A DNA stretch of 64,000 bases from Epinephelus fuscoguttatus (GCF_011397635.1 NC_064756.1:18008907-18072906); one strand, 5' to 3'. Shown: positions 34,878-49,400, numbered from the stretch's first letter. Translations and numbers: made by a program. Notes: generated from the letters alone by a model not told the origin.

Positions 34878-36539
34878 AGCACTGAAGGAGAGGATTGAGA
34901 GCAACGTGGAGTTGGCCTGTATTCTGTTGCACAGGTAAGTGCTGGCTTAGTTAGCTTGCAAAAGTATCAGCTCTTCCATTAAAACAAATATAACATTCTT
35001 ACAATGGTAGTCTGCAGTGTACATACAAGCAGTGTCGGGAGGAGGGGCTGAGTTTTAATGTCGTGTTTATGGACAGTAAGCAACAATTATTGCATAGTAT
35101 GCCGTTAAAAAGGTCCTGTAAAGGTCTTCTTACAGTATGAGTTTTTCTGGAGCTTTTAACAAAGCCAACATGGATCAGAAGTTCTTGAACTGCTATGGAC
35201 GAAATCATATTAAATCAGCCGATACTCCACAGCAACCGTGCAAACTCCATCCACTGATGAAGACTATTTAATACAGGTAAAAGAAGCAGAGAAGACAAAT
35301 TAGTGGACCTAAAGTTGGGTTGTATGTTTTGTCAAGACAAAGAATGTTGTTGAAATAATGAATACAAATTTGTTAAGGTTACAATAATGTTCTGATAAAC
35401 AAGAAGAAAAATGTACCCCACTGTTGAAATTGTCTTGTAAGATGTCAAGCTCAAAGGAAAACATACCATTCCACACTCAACGTTCTTTCATACACACCAC
35501 ATACACACAGATCTAAGAGCATCTTCTCTACACATGCGTCCATGAATAATGACTGCATAATTCATTCTGTTGCAGAGCGGTCTAACACACACATACACAC
35601 ATCTTAACCCCACACCTTATAACTCCCTGTCAAAGTCTAATGCTGTCAGTACCCCATAACTCAGCCCGGCTTCAATTGGCTAATATGACAAGCACAGTGT
35701 GTAAATTACGTGACCTTTGTTCGCTCAGTCATACCTTCAATGTGTGCGTGTGTGCGTGTGATTTCCATTAGCACATTCGCTCGTTTGTTGTTATGCCACA
35801 GCCCATACTCACTCACCCTGCGCAGTGAAGATGGTCCATGTGAAATATTCAAACCTCCCAGAGCCAATTAGTGTAATGGGGACATATTTGCATATACAGA
35901 GGGTGTAAGTGGGTAAAAGATTAAGGGAGAAAGGATGGGTGGAGGGCTGGGGGGTTAGAGGAGAAAATAAAATCAAAGAGAGAGGAAGGTGAACTATGAG
36001 AATATATGGGAGGGAAAAGATAAAAAAAACAGCATTGCAATTGTCATTAAATGTTTTGCAGGCTTTTAGCTCAAGTGTTACTTGACTATATTTACTAATT
36101 TACCAACAAAGGTGCTCTGTCAGAGATTTTCTGCAAAGAGCTGCACAAGAACAACAAAAATAATAGGGGACAGAAAAAACCCTGTCGACCACCATTGTTT
36201 ACATGGCAACCAATTTCATGTTGCATATTGCATGCAGGCTGAAAATTATCAACACAGTTTGAAAGCGTCCTTGAACAGTCAGACTGGATGGCTCACATGG
36301 TCTCTTTCATCCATGCATCAGTGCGTCTCTGCTCACACAGATTACGTTACACCTTGACAAGTGAGTACTAGGAGACTAAATTAAACAAGATTCATTTCAG
36401 CCACCTGACCTGTGGTAGTCGACATTAGTCAGAGCAAGCACACGGCACTGTGCTGGAGGTTCCCATGAAAGCTGGGACAGGTAACAAAAAGCAGATAATT
36501 TGGTGGAACTGGGGGTATAAATTCATAAAATCCTGTAGC

Positions 36540-37258
36540 CAGGAATAAAACACAGGTTTTCAATTACACTACCAAAGACCTCTGTCAAATTTGGGACAAA
36601 CCAGAAGACAAGCTAAAACATACAAAGACAGAACAAACTATATATAGACTGATTCCACCAAAATGCAAATTGTTTTCAGTCTGGGATATATTTGAGTGGC
36701 GACAGGATTTAAACAGGGATGCAATTTGGGTCAGTGATGCTGGTGCCTCAAGAAACCCAAATCACCAGTTTATACACTTAAAAATCTGTCAAAGGGTATA
36801 TCTAATGCCTAGAACAAGACATCAGATGGGACTGGTACCTGACCCTTATTGCTCATTTTGCCCCCAGAGAACTGTTGGCTCTTTTATAAATTTTGTATGG
36901 GAATGTCCAGGGGGTTTTGGTTTTAGGGGGAAGGTTAAAAGTACCATTGCTGAACCAACAGAGATGCAATTACCAGTGGACCCTGCTGTTCATCTTCTAA
37001 ATGATCTTCAAAATGATGTTTCCCTTACGGACATAACTCAAAACAAATCTGGCTGGCAGTCCTGACGGCAGTTAAGAAGATTTTAGTCCAGAATTGGCAA
37101 CCCCCCTCATGATATCCCAAGTACTCATTGGCTTCAAAGCTTTTTGGACATTTCTTACCTGGAACTATCATCAGCAAGAGTCAACAATGCACGTCCAAAC
37201 ACAATTTTAATGTGGACAAATTTGCTATCTGATTTAAAGGATCTTCTGTCTGAATAAG
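36540..37258 (+). pseudogene. L1/Tx1-like LINE ORF2 C-terminus, broken by frameshifts
   Basis: The frame at 36670-37065 reads VWDIFEWRQDLNRDAIW, KICQRVYLMPRTRHQMG, then the zinc-knuckle-like CSFCPQRTVGSFINFVWECP (C..C...H-type position replaced) of fish L1-like ORF2. After 37065 the matching protein continues in another frame, ending SDLKDLL before a TAA at about 37256. At least one frameshift is present, so this is a dead 5'-truncated copy. Left limit is approximate. Confidence 0.75.
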
Positions 37259-39579
37259 GATGATCTGTCTGGTGGAAGGTAAAGGGGTGTGGGTAGGGGG
37301 TTACTGGGTTAAACACTCAAATGTAATGAGAAATCATCTGTATACCTGTACATGTATATGTTATCTGTATATGCTGCACTAAATAAAATAAGTGATAAAT
37401 ATATACATATGCTAATAATGTTCATATAATCAGATGGACGCTTATCAGTCAAATGCAGATGTGCAAATCGTGTAAATACAGTAACAGCCACACTCTTTCT
37501 TCCTTATTAAAGATACTTGGTGTTTTTTATTTACATTATATAAGACAGAGGATGTGCCCTTAAATGTCAGTCTGAAACCAACAGCTGTCATCAAGCCTCA
37601 TACACATATACACCTGATTCCAACAGCAGGGTCAAACAGGGTTCATGTCCAGGATCAGCTCTGTATGTTTACAGCATGACATCAAAGTACAAAACACTAA
37701 CCATGTTTTAGACACGTGACACTGACCAGTGGTTCCCGAAGTGACGTCTGAGCAAGATCCCAGTAGAATATTGAATTGTTAAATGCCACGTATACTTTAT
37801 TAGTTTTAAACTGAACTAGTGAACAAATGTATGGAAGCTACTATTCTGATGTGGGTGACGCCTTGTAGATTGGTGGAGTAGTGAGCATCCTTTAGGATGG
37901 CTGGATTTTTTGTGGACCCTGGACACGGATGACAAGCATCCACCATGTTTGTTTCTGTTGTTAAAACCAGGCTAATGTTGAACAAATAGGGACCAGTTTC
38001 CCATCAGCTTCGACCCGTTTTTTACTGCAAGTCAGTGAGGGTGAAGTTGATCTTGGCAACAAGACAGTTTACAACAATGTCCTGCAAAAAACATATGTTA
38101 AGCAACTTTATTTCTCAATAAAAATGACAGTGTCATGCTCATTTAGTTAAAGAAAATGTTTCATAAATCCATCGTTTAGGAAAACCATTTAAAATTTGAT
38201 GTTGAATGAAAAAAATACAAGTGTCAATGGAAAAATCTACATTTTTTTTTTTTGTCTTGGAAAAAAGAAAGACATTTCTCAAAGGTGCAAAGGCTTTGTG
38301 GGACACTAGCATGTTGGGAAAACCAGCTCAGCTTTAGATGGCACATACTGACATAAAGTATCTGAAACAGAAAACGGACAACAGAGCAGTGGAAAATGTG
38401 ATAACATCAAATAATTTTGTGAATTATACCAAAAAAATCTGCAATTTAATTTTCATTTTTCAGTTTTAATATATTAAACAGATCTAAATTTCAGAGATTT
38501 GTTACAAGTACAATAGGCCTTTAACTAATTATTGTTTGTACATCTGCAAACTCAATATGTTCTTATATTGTTTGACACACACACACACACACACAAACAC
38601 ACAGACTCATACAGGCAAACACACACACAACAGTTGCTGGAGTTACGGATGTATTTGGCTTTGTCTCACTGGACACTGGACCCTTCCAAACTTACCTCAG
38701 ACAACATCGTGTTCATTGTTTGACACAGCGTTTACAGTGCAGCACAATTTTATTGCCACTGTAACTGTGATGTATTCCTGTGTGTGAGTGAGTGACCTAC
38801 AGTATGCACTGCAGTGTAATGGTCCATTAGTGACAATAACAACACAGAGAACCAGTACCTGCAACACCTCCGCATCATAACAGCAAGACTTGTAAGATCT
38901 GACCAAAACATTTAATATTATGCTGAGAATTTACAGACTTGGAGACATGAGCATTGGACACAAGTTGCGTGGGTGTAACGCTGGTGTAATGTCCTTTTTT
39001 TAGCCTGGATGCAGAATTCAGGCACTGCTGAAGTTGAGTGTAAAGGAAACCTGCACTACATTTATGCTACATTAGATTTATTAAGCAAACATTAATGCAT
39101 GTATGCACTGTAGAATATTGCCAGGATGGCAGTTGGAAAAACCTAACTTATTGTTTCATGTACAGTCAAACACAGTAGACAGCGTCTTCAATGTCATGGT
39201 TAGTCTGCTAAACTAGCGACCATTATAATTAACACTGTAGTCATAATTAACCATCACTCACTGACACTTCCTCATTATTCTTTAATGACATGTATCTAAT
39301 CATGTCTACTTGGTTCCTGGACTAGAGAGTACTCTAAAGACTCCTTTATGCTCATTAGATCCGTACAGTATACGGACATGGACGAAGCCCTCTGTTCATA
39401 ATCTGCATTCATTTAGTCTGTATTTGTGCACGTTTTCTGAAAGCGTACAGATACTGACAAAACAGAGCAGTACCATCGGAGATCGTGGGGGCAGTGTAGA
39501 GTAGTTTAGGTGAGATATGACAGTAGGAAATGAGATTTTAGAAATGGCGGAATGGAACAAATGAGTAATATATAAGCCC

Positions 39580-39880
39580 TCAGGAACAGCACCAAGCTTT
39601 GAAGCCAATTTTACGGAGAACCCAAACATGGAATTACAATGTTTGGATCCGTCACATGATGCCACTGGGACCAAAAAGACATTTTCCCATAGACCTATAT
39701 AATGAAAGAGACATCTGTAAATAAGTAGATGCTTTTCTTTTAGTGTCACACCCCCCGCAAAATGGAGATTTGATCCATTTGTTCGGATAACATTTAAAAG
39801 TCTTGAAGACCTGTACGATTAAGTCATTTTATCTCCATTCAAGTTAGCAGAAAGCTAAACCAAATGTTCAGTACAATGTA
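39580..39880 (+). repeat. Interspersed repeat, second copy of the 27215-27530 family
   Basis: Same order of blocks as the first copy, including AAAGAGACATCTGTAAATAA, CACCCCCCGCAAAATGGAG, CATTCAAGTTAGCAGAAAGC. It diverges strongly, so both copies look old. Confidence 0.65.
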
Positions 39881-40781
39881 ATGACCTCACAGGTCACTGC
39901 TGTCTACAACACTGCCTCTGTTAAAAATGCATCATTACAACATCCTCTACTATCGCCATGCTTGTTGTTGTCAGAACTTTGGACTCTGACATCTGGTGCA
40001 ATCCCTTGGATGCATCTAATACAGGATGCATGGAAGTATGGGGGCAATGATGGTCACATAAAAGAACTTATCTATTTTCTTACATAAAAGGAGTACAAAT
40101 GAGCTTTAACTGTGGATATTGCCCCCTCTGAAGCACCCTACATCTTCTCCCATGAGTGACATCAAACTAGTCTTGTCCTGTGTTCCTGGTTTGACCCACT
40201 ATGATAAATAAGCTACTGCACCAGGGACTACTTATGGATCATTTATCCTTCCAGAATTTTTGATTAAGCTCAACTAAAGAAATCATTACATCAAACTTAA
40301 TCGTCATGCAAAAATAATGCTTAGCAGTAAACACTTTTTCCAGAGCTTTAGAACTTTCCTCTGACTCTTCTCTCACAGTACTGTGTTGGGCGATTATATT
40401 GGACCTATTGGACTTTGCACAGAAAAATGTCAAAATGTTAATCTTCTGAAACACTGATGTATACATATACACAGCATGTATGTTTCATTGATATCACAGG
40501 TAGGTGTTGTAGATTCTGGTTCTCTATCATATCATGAAAAAAACATGACTATTATAGACCTTTACATCTCAGTAATTGTTTTGGCTTTGTAGCAACAAAG
40601 CAATAAAATGCAAATATTTTGCTGCTTTCTAACAGATGTAGCAAAGCCCCACAAAAAAATAATCAACTGACTTCATCTTTGTAACTTATCTTTAAATAAT
40701 GTTATACTGTATAAATTTGCTAGATTTAAGATTGCAAGGTTGAGCTACTACTTAACAATGGCACCTAATCTGGAGTTGATA

Positions 40782-40784
<3 letters not shown>

Positions 40785-40839
<55 letters not shown>
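40785..40839 (+). repeat. (GT)n microsatellite
   Basis: About 27 uninterrupted GT units. Confidence 0.95.
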
Positions 40840-40842
<3 letters not shown>

Positions 40843-43029
40843 ACTTGTACATGCTACACAGTGAGGACCAAAGCACATATTTTAGCAACAGAGTGAAGAC
40901 ATTTTGGCCAGTCCTCACTTTTTCAAAGGCCTGTTTGAGGGTTTAAGACATGGTTTTAGGGTTCAGGTTAGAATTAGGTTTAGGACTGGGGTTTGGGTTG
41001 GAGTTAGGCATGTAGTTGTGATGATTACAGTTAGGGTAAGGGGCTAGGTAATGCAATACGTCAATGAGGATCCTCACAAAGATAGAAGTACAAGAATGTG
41101 TGTGTGTGTTATACTGCTGATATTTTTAGGCTGAAACTTTGCTCTAGACTCTTTGACTGACTGGATTTATCTTTAGGTGTTATTGTCTCGTCCATTATTA
41201 GCTCTTTACTGCATAGTACTTAAAGCGACAGGAATCAATTTTGAAAAATAGGTTATAGCCGAATTGCTTTTTTTGTTCACAGTAAATATGTAAAAGACTC
41301 TGGGGTATATGGTAAAAATATTCTTAAAAATATCTATTTTCATTACTAAGATTTATGAGGACCTTTACGAGCTGTGAATGTGCAAGCGTTTCAAGCTTTC
41401 AGATGCTACTGCTGTCAGAAAATCTGATGACAGTACTTTATGGCAACAATGACTACTGACCAAAGTTTTCAAGCACTTGTGAACCATCTCTGGTTCAGCA
41501 CTGGCAGGTAAAAACAAAGTCTTTTAACTGCCCTGTTTTTCCCATCCTTTCCTCATATATGGCACATTGCTTCATTATGCTGGTGTCAATCTCAGTTTAA
41601 GGGCATAATGCCCTTTAGTGGGTGTAACGTTCGGCCAGATGGACATTAGTTTTCCTGTCTTGGGTAAATTACCCTTCTGATGTTTTCCTACAAGCTGTGT
41701 TTTACATATTATAGCCAGCATATGTTCTTGTTGAAACCCCGCCAAGACCAGTGAGTTGACAAAGTGTTTGGCTGTCAAAATGTGCTGGTACTGCCCTTTA
41801 ACAACTGAACTTACTGTACACAGCAGACAGAAGAAACCCAATCCTCTACTTAAAGAGCCAGATTAGCCTGTGCTGGTGGTGTCTCAGAATATAATGATAT
41901 AATTGGCACATTTTATTTGATCTTCTAGAGGTTTAGCAACCAGTATGTCATTTGGCAATATGTGATCAAATATAACATGTGGTTTCCTTTCATTCCTGGT
42001 GGAGAGTTGTGATTTAAAAGTGAACTTGAGTATATGCTGGATTAATAAAAAATATATTCTGCCATTTTGAAGAGCAGCTTTTAACAGTTTAGTTATGATG
42101 TTGTTTTGTTGGTAATGTAAGCCATGTTGTTGTAGAATTGTTTACTCCAAGAAGGCAAGCACGCACAGGAAGTATCACTTAGTCAAATTTAAACATCCTA
42201 TAGATTATTTCTGAACTTATTTTGTCATTAATAGTAAATTAAAATCAGAATTGACGATGTTGACAAATCTGTGTACCTCATTTGATAATAAAAACATTTC
42301 TATCAACATCACAACCATAATACTGTATGGAAACTAACACCTCCTACAAATACTGTTGTTATCTCTGTGGGCCTGTAACAACCAGCTAATCAAACTGATA
42401 TAAACCTAGTTAATGGTTTGTACGTCACTGATGTCACATCTATGTGATGTCAACAACCAAAGACAACACTGGCAGCAATATAATGCAAGTCACATTAAGT
42501 ATTCAAATGTGCCAATCTGTCAAATATTTAAAAGCTATCCAACTTTAATCCTTTACTTCTTAATTTATGATGGCAGTTAATGGATATTCTCTTAAACAAA
42601 ATTTATTTTCCTGTGCCTGGGTTACTAAGCTATTGGTACTATTACTGTTTGGAAGGCCTGAGATTTCCACTTTGTAAATCATACTCAGTCTACCAGCAAA
42701 CTGGTAAACTCGAATTTGCGTCCTGTTGGTTACATTTGCATGGGGCTTGTGTATACTTTTATACCCATGTGGTGAAAACAATGCAAATAAAAACAATTAC
42801 GTATGTAAATGTGAACCGTGTCAAGCATGCACATTGTGACTAGATGTACAAGTTAGTACAGTACTATATTATTAGTACTATATTGTGTGTATTATTGGTT
42901 GATCGGGACAAAAAAAAAAACCAAAAAAAAAAAAACAGATGAATAGAATTTTAAATATTTGAACTATCTGAGAAGCGCTTGATTTATCTTTCCAGTCATT
43001 CGTGACTGTCTAAAAATGAAAGACAGTCG

Positions 43030-43110
43030 GGGCTCTTGGTAGCTTGGTGGGATAAGGCGCCGCCCTGCCGCGACTTGCAACATCATGTCTTCAAATGTGG
43101 TTCAAAACGT
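43030..43110 (+). mobile_element. tRNA-derived SINE head
   Basis: The A-box-like TAGCTTGGTGGG is followed about 40 bases later by a B-box-like TTCAAATGTGGTTC. The region between cannot fold as a tRNA cloverleaf with standard arms, so this is read as a SINE remnant rather than a tRNA gene. Confidence 0.45.
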
Positions 43111-44231
43111 TTGGCACATGTCATTCTCTCATTCAAATCTAACACTCTCCAGTATAGTTAACAACACAGAAATGTCATAAAAATCTCTTAAACAAGAGAA
43201 AACATAAGATAAATGAAGCGCTCCATGTGTCAAATATTTAAAATGAATCCATCTCGTCTGTGTCCTGATTTGAGCAGTAAAAAAGGCACTGAGCTGGGAA
43301 TAATTTTCAATCCTAAACATATTACCTGCAATGAAATGGCTGGATTGTAGTTGGTTATAGTTTGCTGTGGGTTAGAAGCAGAAAAGGCTCTAAGATCAGC
43401 TTAGTACTAGTGTTTTTGGCATTTGTCCTTTGATGACCCCTTTTTCAAACCTATCTCCTTATCTGTGCCTCTCATTCATCTCTCCACACATCGGCCAACT
43501 GGTCCTACGTTGTCGGATGGATGCAACGAGCAGCAGATGTTAGAAGTATGTTTGGTAAAGCATGACATGATTTAGGGAAGGGGAGTTGTATTGTTCTTCA
43601 GTAATGGTCTTCCTTGTACAAGAGGCCATGATGCACAGCAAACATTTGTGACAATGTTGCCATCTTCTAAAAGTTCGTACAACTTCATACCTCGGCATCC
43701 ACTTCGTTAACGGAAAGTGGATTTGTTCTGAATGCGCAATTCCATTGCTAATGAGTGCAACACTGGTCATGTGTCTCTCCAGGTTTTCTCCGAGCATTGT
43801 TGCCTGTAGACCCATGTCAAGGTACTGTTTTTGAAAGAGGACAACTGGAGAGAACTAGAAACCAGGTATGGAGCTGAGGAATCCAGCTAGATAACTAAGT
43901 TTTATATTAAGGTTTCTCTGCTAATTGACCCCATTAGTACACATCCTTGGGGAAGGGTCCACGTTAGATGAGCATAGTTGCTGTTCCTCAAGTCTTTTGA
44001 ACCATATCTCCCTTGCTCAGGGGAGATGAGGGTGTGTTGTTCTTTTTCATCTATGATGAGAGTATTTTTTTTAAGTTTCATTCATATAGGACTTCCCACA
44101 GGTCTGAATCCAAGTTTTCACAGAATACATTTGCATATCCAAAGATCCGCGTGATCTGTTCCCTGCATGTCTCACAGGTTCAAATTCAGCCTCTCACATC
44201 ATAAGTGTGTATCCTAGTCCGTGTGTGGGAC

Positions 44232-44451
44232 CTACAAACTTGTTTCTCTTAGAAACATGGTCCCAATGCTGTAGGAGACTTTCCTCATAGAGGCCGGGGG
44301 AGCGGAGCGAGAGCTGGTCAATGAGGCGTGGCTGTGAGATGTCCCCGCCTCCAGGAAGTAACATGTCCCTGGGATCTCTTTGGGAAAATTCTCTGGTAGC
44401 TCCAGCCGTGAGCGAGGGACAAACGAAAAAGAGCGGTCATCCTTCAGCAAC
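44232..44451 (-). CDS. gucy1a2: gucy1a2 last coding exon
   Basis: 220 bases after acceptor TTCTCAACAG, ending TAG at 44234-44232. It encodes [33 protein letters not shown], a variable Ser-rich linker ([17 protein letters not shown]) and the invariant [10 protein letters not shown] end. The last four residues fit a class I PDZ ligand; the alpha-2 tail is known to bind PSD-95-type PDZ domains in mammals. Confidence 0.92.
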
Positions 44452-46457
44452 CTGTTGAGAAGAGAAACTTCCTTAGAGTACCATTAAAAAGCATTTATTG
44501 TCATGGCTACATTGTTAAAAATCTTGTGTATGTTTGTGTACATATGCAGTGCTGTTACTTACAGATAAGTTGTGGGACTAACATTGATACACCTCGGATG
44601 GCTCCCCGATTCAAACTTGCTGGCGAGCGTCACATTGTTCCCAAACAGGCAATAACGTGGCATTTTAACCCCGACCACACCTGCCAGCACCGAACCCGTG
44701 TGGATACCTATCCTTAGCTAAGAGAGGAATGGAGGAGGAAGGTGGTGGGAGTAGATTGTAGAGACAGGAAAGAGGAAGACGGGGAGAGAGATTAGAGAAA
44801 CAACAAAATCAGCAGGATTTTAAAAGTACAGTAGTGTGTTTGACAATGTACACGCACATCACCTTTTCCCGATACTTCCTATTCATTTGTATGTTGCTTA
44901 ATTGCCCGTCAGTGAAGTCTGACCTTAATATAAAATGATTTATTAAATAACTTATCAACAAAAAAAAATAATTAGCAACTTTTTTGATAATCAATGAACA
45001 ATTTAAGTAATTTATCAAACAAAGATTTAAAACATTCATTATTTCAAGCTTCTTCAATGTGAGGATTTGATGATTTCCTTGGGCCTTTGTGATAAAAGTG
45101 ATTATCTTTGGGGATGGACTGTTGATGAGATAAAAAAAAAAAAAGCAATTTAAAAACATTACTCTGGACCTTCCTGTTACATTTAGAATTAATTTTAAGG
45201 TCCTCGTTGTACACAAAGACCTAAATGGGCTGAGACTGAGCTACATCACCAACTCCCTTGTTAACTATTTGCCTCCAAGAACCCTGCCATCATTTGCTTC
45301 TGGTTTATTGGAGGTTCCCAGCAACAGCCGGAAAAAGTGCTTGTACTGCCCTTATTGTAAAGCACTTTGCGCTGCATTTCTAGTATGAAACGTGCAATAT
45401 AAATAAGGTTTATTGATGTTATTATTATTGGTAAATTATGATGGGCCTCATTTTTTGGACTATTTATACACATTGAGATTAATTAATATAGAAACCCAGA
45501 GCTCATCTTGTGAGCAATAACACAGCAATCTGCATTTAAAGTGAATTTTGGGGAATGGCGTTAAGTGGAGGGGGGCAATGGCCCTTTCCCTACTTCCAGT
45601 GGCCTTGCCCGGACCACTTCAAACTCTGCCTTCATAGTGATCTCAACTACAAACCTCTGTCTTGCATGGTTGTGACTTTATCGCATTGATAAAATCCATC
45701 CACAGACAGACATCTGGAAAACTACTAAAACACTCAGTTAGTGCCACTAGGACCACATTTTACCATGATGACACACAAATACGTGCTCATCATTGTCGCC
45801 ACTGGAAATAATTAGGACTTAAATCAATATGAAAACAATCATTATTTGCAGTCCTGTTTTGATCTCACTGTGACCAATGTCATGTCTGGCTTTGAAGATC
45901 TGAGAGCAATGTGAGCAAACACCTGGCACCTAAAATGACCAACCTGTCACACCCTGAACTGCACCATCACAACATACCTGGCACTGCCGTAAATGTTCAT
46001 AAATAAGATCTCCCTGCTGAACTGATCCCACTCATTCATGTGCAGCCTATCCTGCAGCACAAAGGCCATGTTGCTTTGAACCAGACGTGCTGCGTGCACA
46101 TTGATCTGCCGAATGGAAATTCTCCATGTCGGCGTAGCTGTTATTATCCAGCCTGATTTCCTGTGGCAGCAGATTTGATGAAAAATCTTAAAATAGCAGA
46201 AGTGGGATAGGAATATTAATCAAATAATTAATTACCTCCATCTCATCTTGGTAACAGATATAGGGCAGCAACATGGTGCTCATATTATAATCTGGCTGAA
46301 GTGGGAATCTATAAATGGCTGGAGGCAGAGTGAAAGCTATCTCGCCATCATTCCAATTCAACCACACCACTTCATGGCCACTCGACTAACTATTGATTTC
46401 CTCCACTTGGAAACAACAAGTCATCGCGCACGCACACGCACGCACGCACACGCACAC

Positions 46458-46488
<31 letters not shown>

Positions 46489-49400
46489 AGCCAGTGAAAC
46501 CCAGTAGATTTCTAATGATCTACTTGAGCATCTCATCACCTAGGTATCCAACGCCACTGTGTGCATGCCAGCACACTGCAAGGTAGTCATGGCAACAACA
46601 GGCGATGGGGGTAGTGAGGTAGAAAGAGCCCAGACAGACAGACAGAAAGAAAGACAATGGAGGGAGACAGAGAGAGACAAAAATAAACTTATAATTAGAC
46701 GGCAAAACCTTGACAGCACAGGAGGAGCGATAAAGGAAGCGAGAGACAGAGAGTGAGGGAGAAAGGGCTGCTAGGTGCACTAGTGTGACCTATTTTTCAG
46801 TTAAATTGCGTACAGATGGCCGTGCACTTGTCTGTCTGTCTCTACAACAGACAACCACTCACAGACACACACACAAACAAATCTGCATCCATCGCCCACT
46901 CTCCTCTTTATTTCTTAGTCTCAAAACACAGACACAGTAACACTCATACACTCTCCCCCTCCTTTTTCGCTATGAGTCAGCATCCACACAGCACATGGCC
47001 CTCACCGAGCCAATGAGCAAACGGCGCAGCAGCATAGACGACCAATCACATTGTAGCCTCTGGCCAAGCTGACAGAAGGATACAGAGATGGAGATAGACT
47101 GAGACAGAGAGAGGAGGGAGTTGTTACAGAGTCTGTGTTGTTACATATACACTTAGCTGTCAGTTCATTAGGTACACTGAGCTTTAAGTAATCCAGACAA
47201 AACAGTCCTGCAATAAATCCTGTCCTTTTGGAGGACGAAGTTTGTGGTGCTGCTCTGCTGTATTGCATTATAAAGAGAGTTGGAATTATTTAGCTTAGTC
47301 TCATTGGTATAAATGAGGTGGACAAAAAACGAACAGCCCCATCACCAAAAGAAAATGTTGGCACTGGACATTTTGCAAACCACAGATACGTTACATTTGC
47401 AAGTGTCATACGTATCATATCAACGTTTCAAAAAGTGACATAATATATACGCTGACATTGTCATTGGGTGGTGGCTAGGATGGTGGAAAGCATGTCACCT
47501 GAGTGAGATGCTTGCCAAGCTGCAGACTGGATTTTTAGGCTCAAAACCTGGGTGTTTCGTCGTGACCTGTCGACAGAGATATTGCCACGATTTCTACAGG
47601 CATAGCCACTTTTCTTGCCGGGATTGTGCCCCCAAACTGGGTATTTTAAGCCAAAACCTGATGTTTTCCTAGCCATAACCAAGCTCTTTTTGTGCCTAAA
47701 CCTTCCCACACCTTAACCATATTCATCCTTATCCTGTTAGGTGTCGCGTGTGTGCTGGAGCCTATTCCAGCTGACACTGGGCGACAGGCGGGGTATATCC
47801 TGGACTGGTCGCCAGACTATTACATCGAGACAAACAACCATTCACACCTACGGACAATTTAGAGTCACCAGTTAATCTGCATGTTTTTGGATTGTGGGAG
47901 GAAGCTGGAGTACCTGCAGTAAACCCACACTGACATGGAGAGAACATGCAGGCTCCCTGGCTTCGAACCGGGAACCCTCTTGCTGTGAGGCAACAATGCT
48001 AACCACTGCACCACCATGCCGCCATCTTTTTCACAGTGTCCACATAATAATATGCAAATAAAACATATCTGTGGTTTGCAGAAACATATGATACCACCAT
48101 TTTTTTCTGGTGATTGGGTTGCTGTTACAGTAGATTGCATTATTATAACTAGGTGTACCTAATAATAGCAATACCAATAGCACATACACAAATGATGTTA
48201 GACTATTGTCAAAGGAAAAAAAGTGTTTTTATGGTTTTTAGTGCTGAAACAATGAGTCGATTAATTGATTAGCTGAACCTTTGTGTACTGCAGAGCTGAA
48301 GGTGCTAGCAACTGCAAGATGGACATATGGTCAGAAAATATTCTGATGATATAGTGACATCACATCCAGTAAAAAAAAGCAATGTCATTTATGAATTCAA
48401 AATGCTCAGATACCACTGGTGTAATGTATGTTTGGTGGAAGCCCACATGAACATATTTAACAATGTTAGCAGTGACAAGATAAGCACTACACCCCTAATA
48501 CTCACACCCACTCACCTATTCATACACCCACTCATACACATGAGCATACACATGCAACAGCATCACGCTACAGGCCTCAAACTGATGCAGAAATATTTAT
48601 GAAAACAACTAACAATGTTTGGTGTCTGTATGTGTTTCTCCTTCTGTGTATTTGCTATATATCTATCTGTATATTTCTCTCTGTGTCCCTGGATCGCCCT
48701 CTCCATTTCTCTCTCACTAAACATTTTCTCTCAGTTCTCCCTCACAGCTCTCGTGCTAGTTTGCATAACAGTGCAACATTGGCTGGAGTTTGAGTGCACT
48801 CACTGAACAGGATTTATCATGCTGAAGTGCTGAATATCTCTATAACTCTCCTTTATACTAACATGAAATGAGGAGGGATGAGAAAGAGGAGAGCATAACA
48901 GACAGCGTAAAATATAGAAAAGCACAACAGGAATAAAAACTGAGAGCAGAAGAAAGTAAGGAACGGAAGAGGAGAATGAAAGGAGTGAGTTCGAGTGAGG
49001 TTGCAGTGGAGAGGATGGGGGGGGGAGGAGGAGGGGGAGAGGGAAAGACAGAGACGGGAAGAGGAAAGACAGAGAGGGAGAGAAAGTGGAAGAGCAAGAG
49101 AGCAGGCCAAAAATGCTTGGCAAGGCCTTTCTATTTTGAGACAAATGGACAATGTTAGGAGCACAGCAGTACACAGAACAGTGTCCTGTCTGTTATTCTG
49201 CAGCTATCTGTCTTAGCTTCTCTCTCAGAGACATGTTTTGTTCCTATCTGTGTCACTCTTATGTGTCTTTTTAAACAAGTTAAAATCAAATGCGCGCATA
49301 GCAAAAAAAAGAAACATTAAAATAGACTGAATAATTTCAATAGGACTTGCAGTCTTAAAAGCAGAAGTCTGCCATTATTCTAGATTTTTCTTGTACTAAC

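Larger units (their letters stand above)
32411..36539. other. Intergenic stretch: no gene apart from repeats
   Basis: Only the repeat with nested SINE (34200-34877) is recognised. Purine-rich patches occur near 33490-33560 and 35930-36030. No open frame shows family resemblance. Confidence 0.55.
37259..44231. other. Intergenic stretch up to the gucy1a2 stop codon: no gene
   Basis: Recognised: CA run 38576-38594, repeat 39580-39880, GT array 40785-40839, an A-rich stretch 42907-42933 and a tRNA-like SINE piece 43030-43110. The gucy1a2 3' UTR must lie within the last part but no end can be fixed by eye. Confidence 0.55.

Noticed and set aside
43030..43110. Possible tRNA gene
   Set aside because: A- and B-box-like motifs are present, but the arms do not form a standard cloverleaf and there is no clear terminator; a SINE head fits better.
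44809..45216. 135-codon minus-strand frame next to gucy1a2 exons
   Set aside because: It lies within an intron, overlaps the antisense of an L2 fragment, and has no domain; the exon borders on either side are firm.
48800..49174. 124-codon Leu/Ser/Pro-rich frame on -
   Set aside because: Direct translation of a polypurine/polypyrimidine tract inside a gucy1a2 intron.
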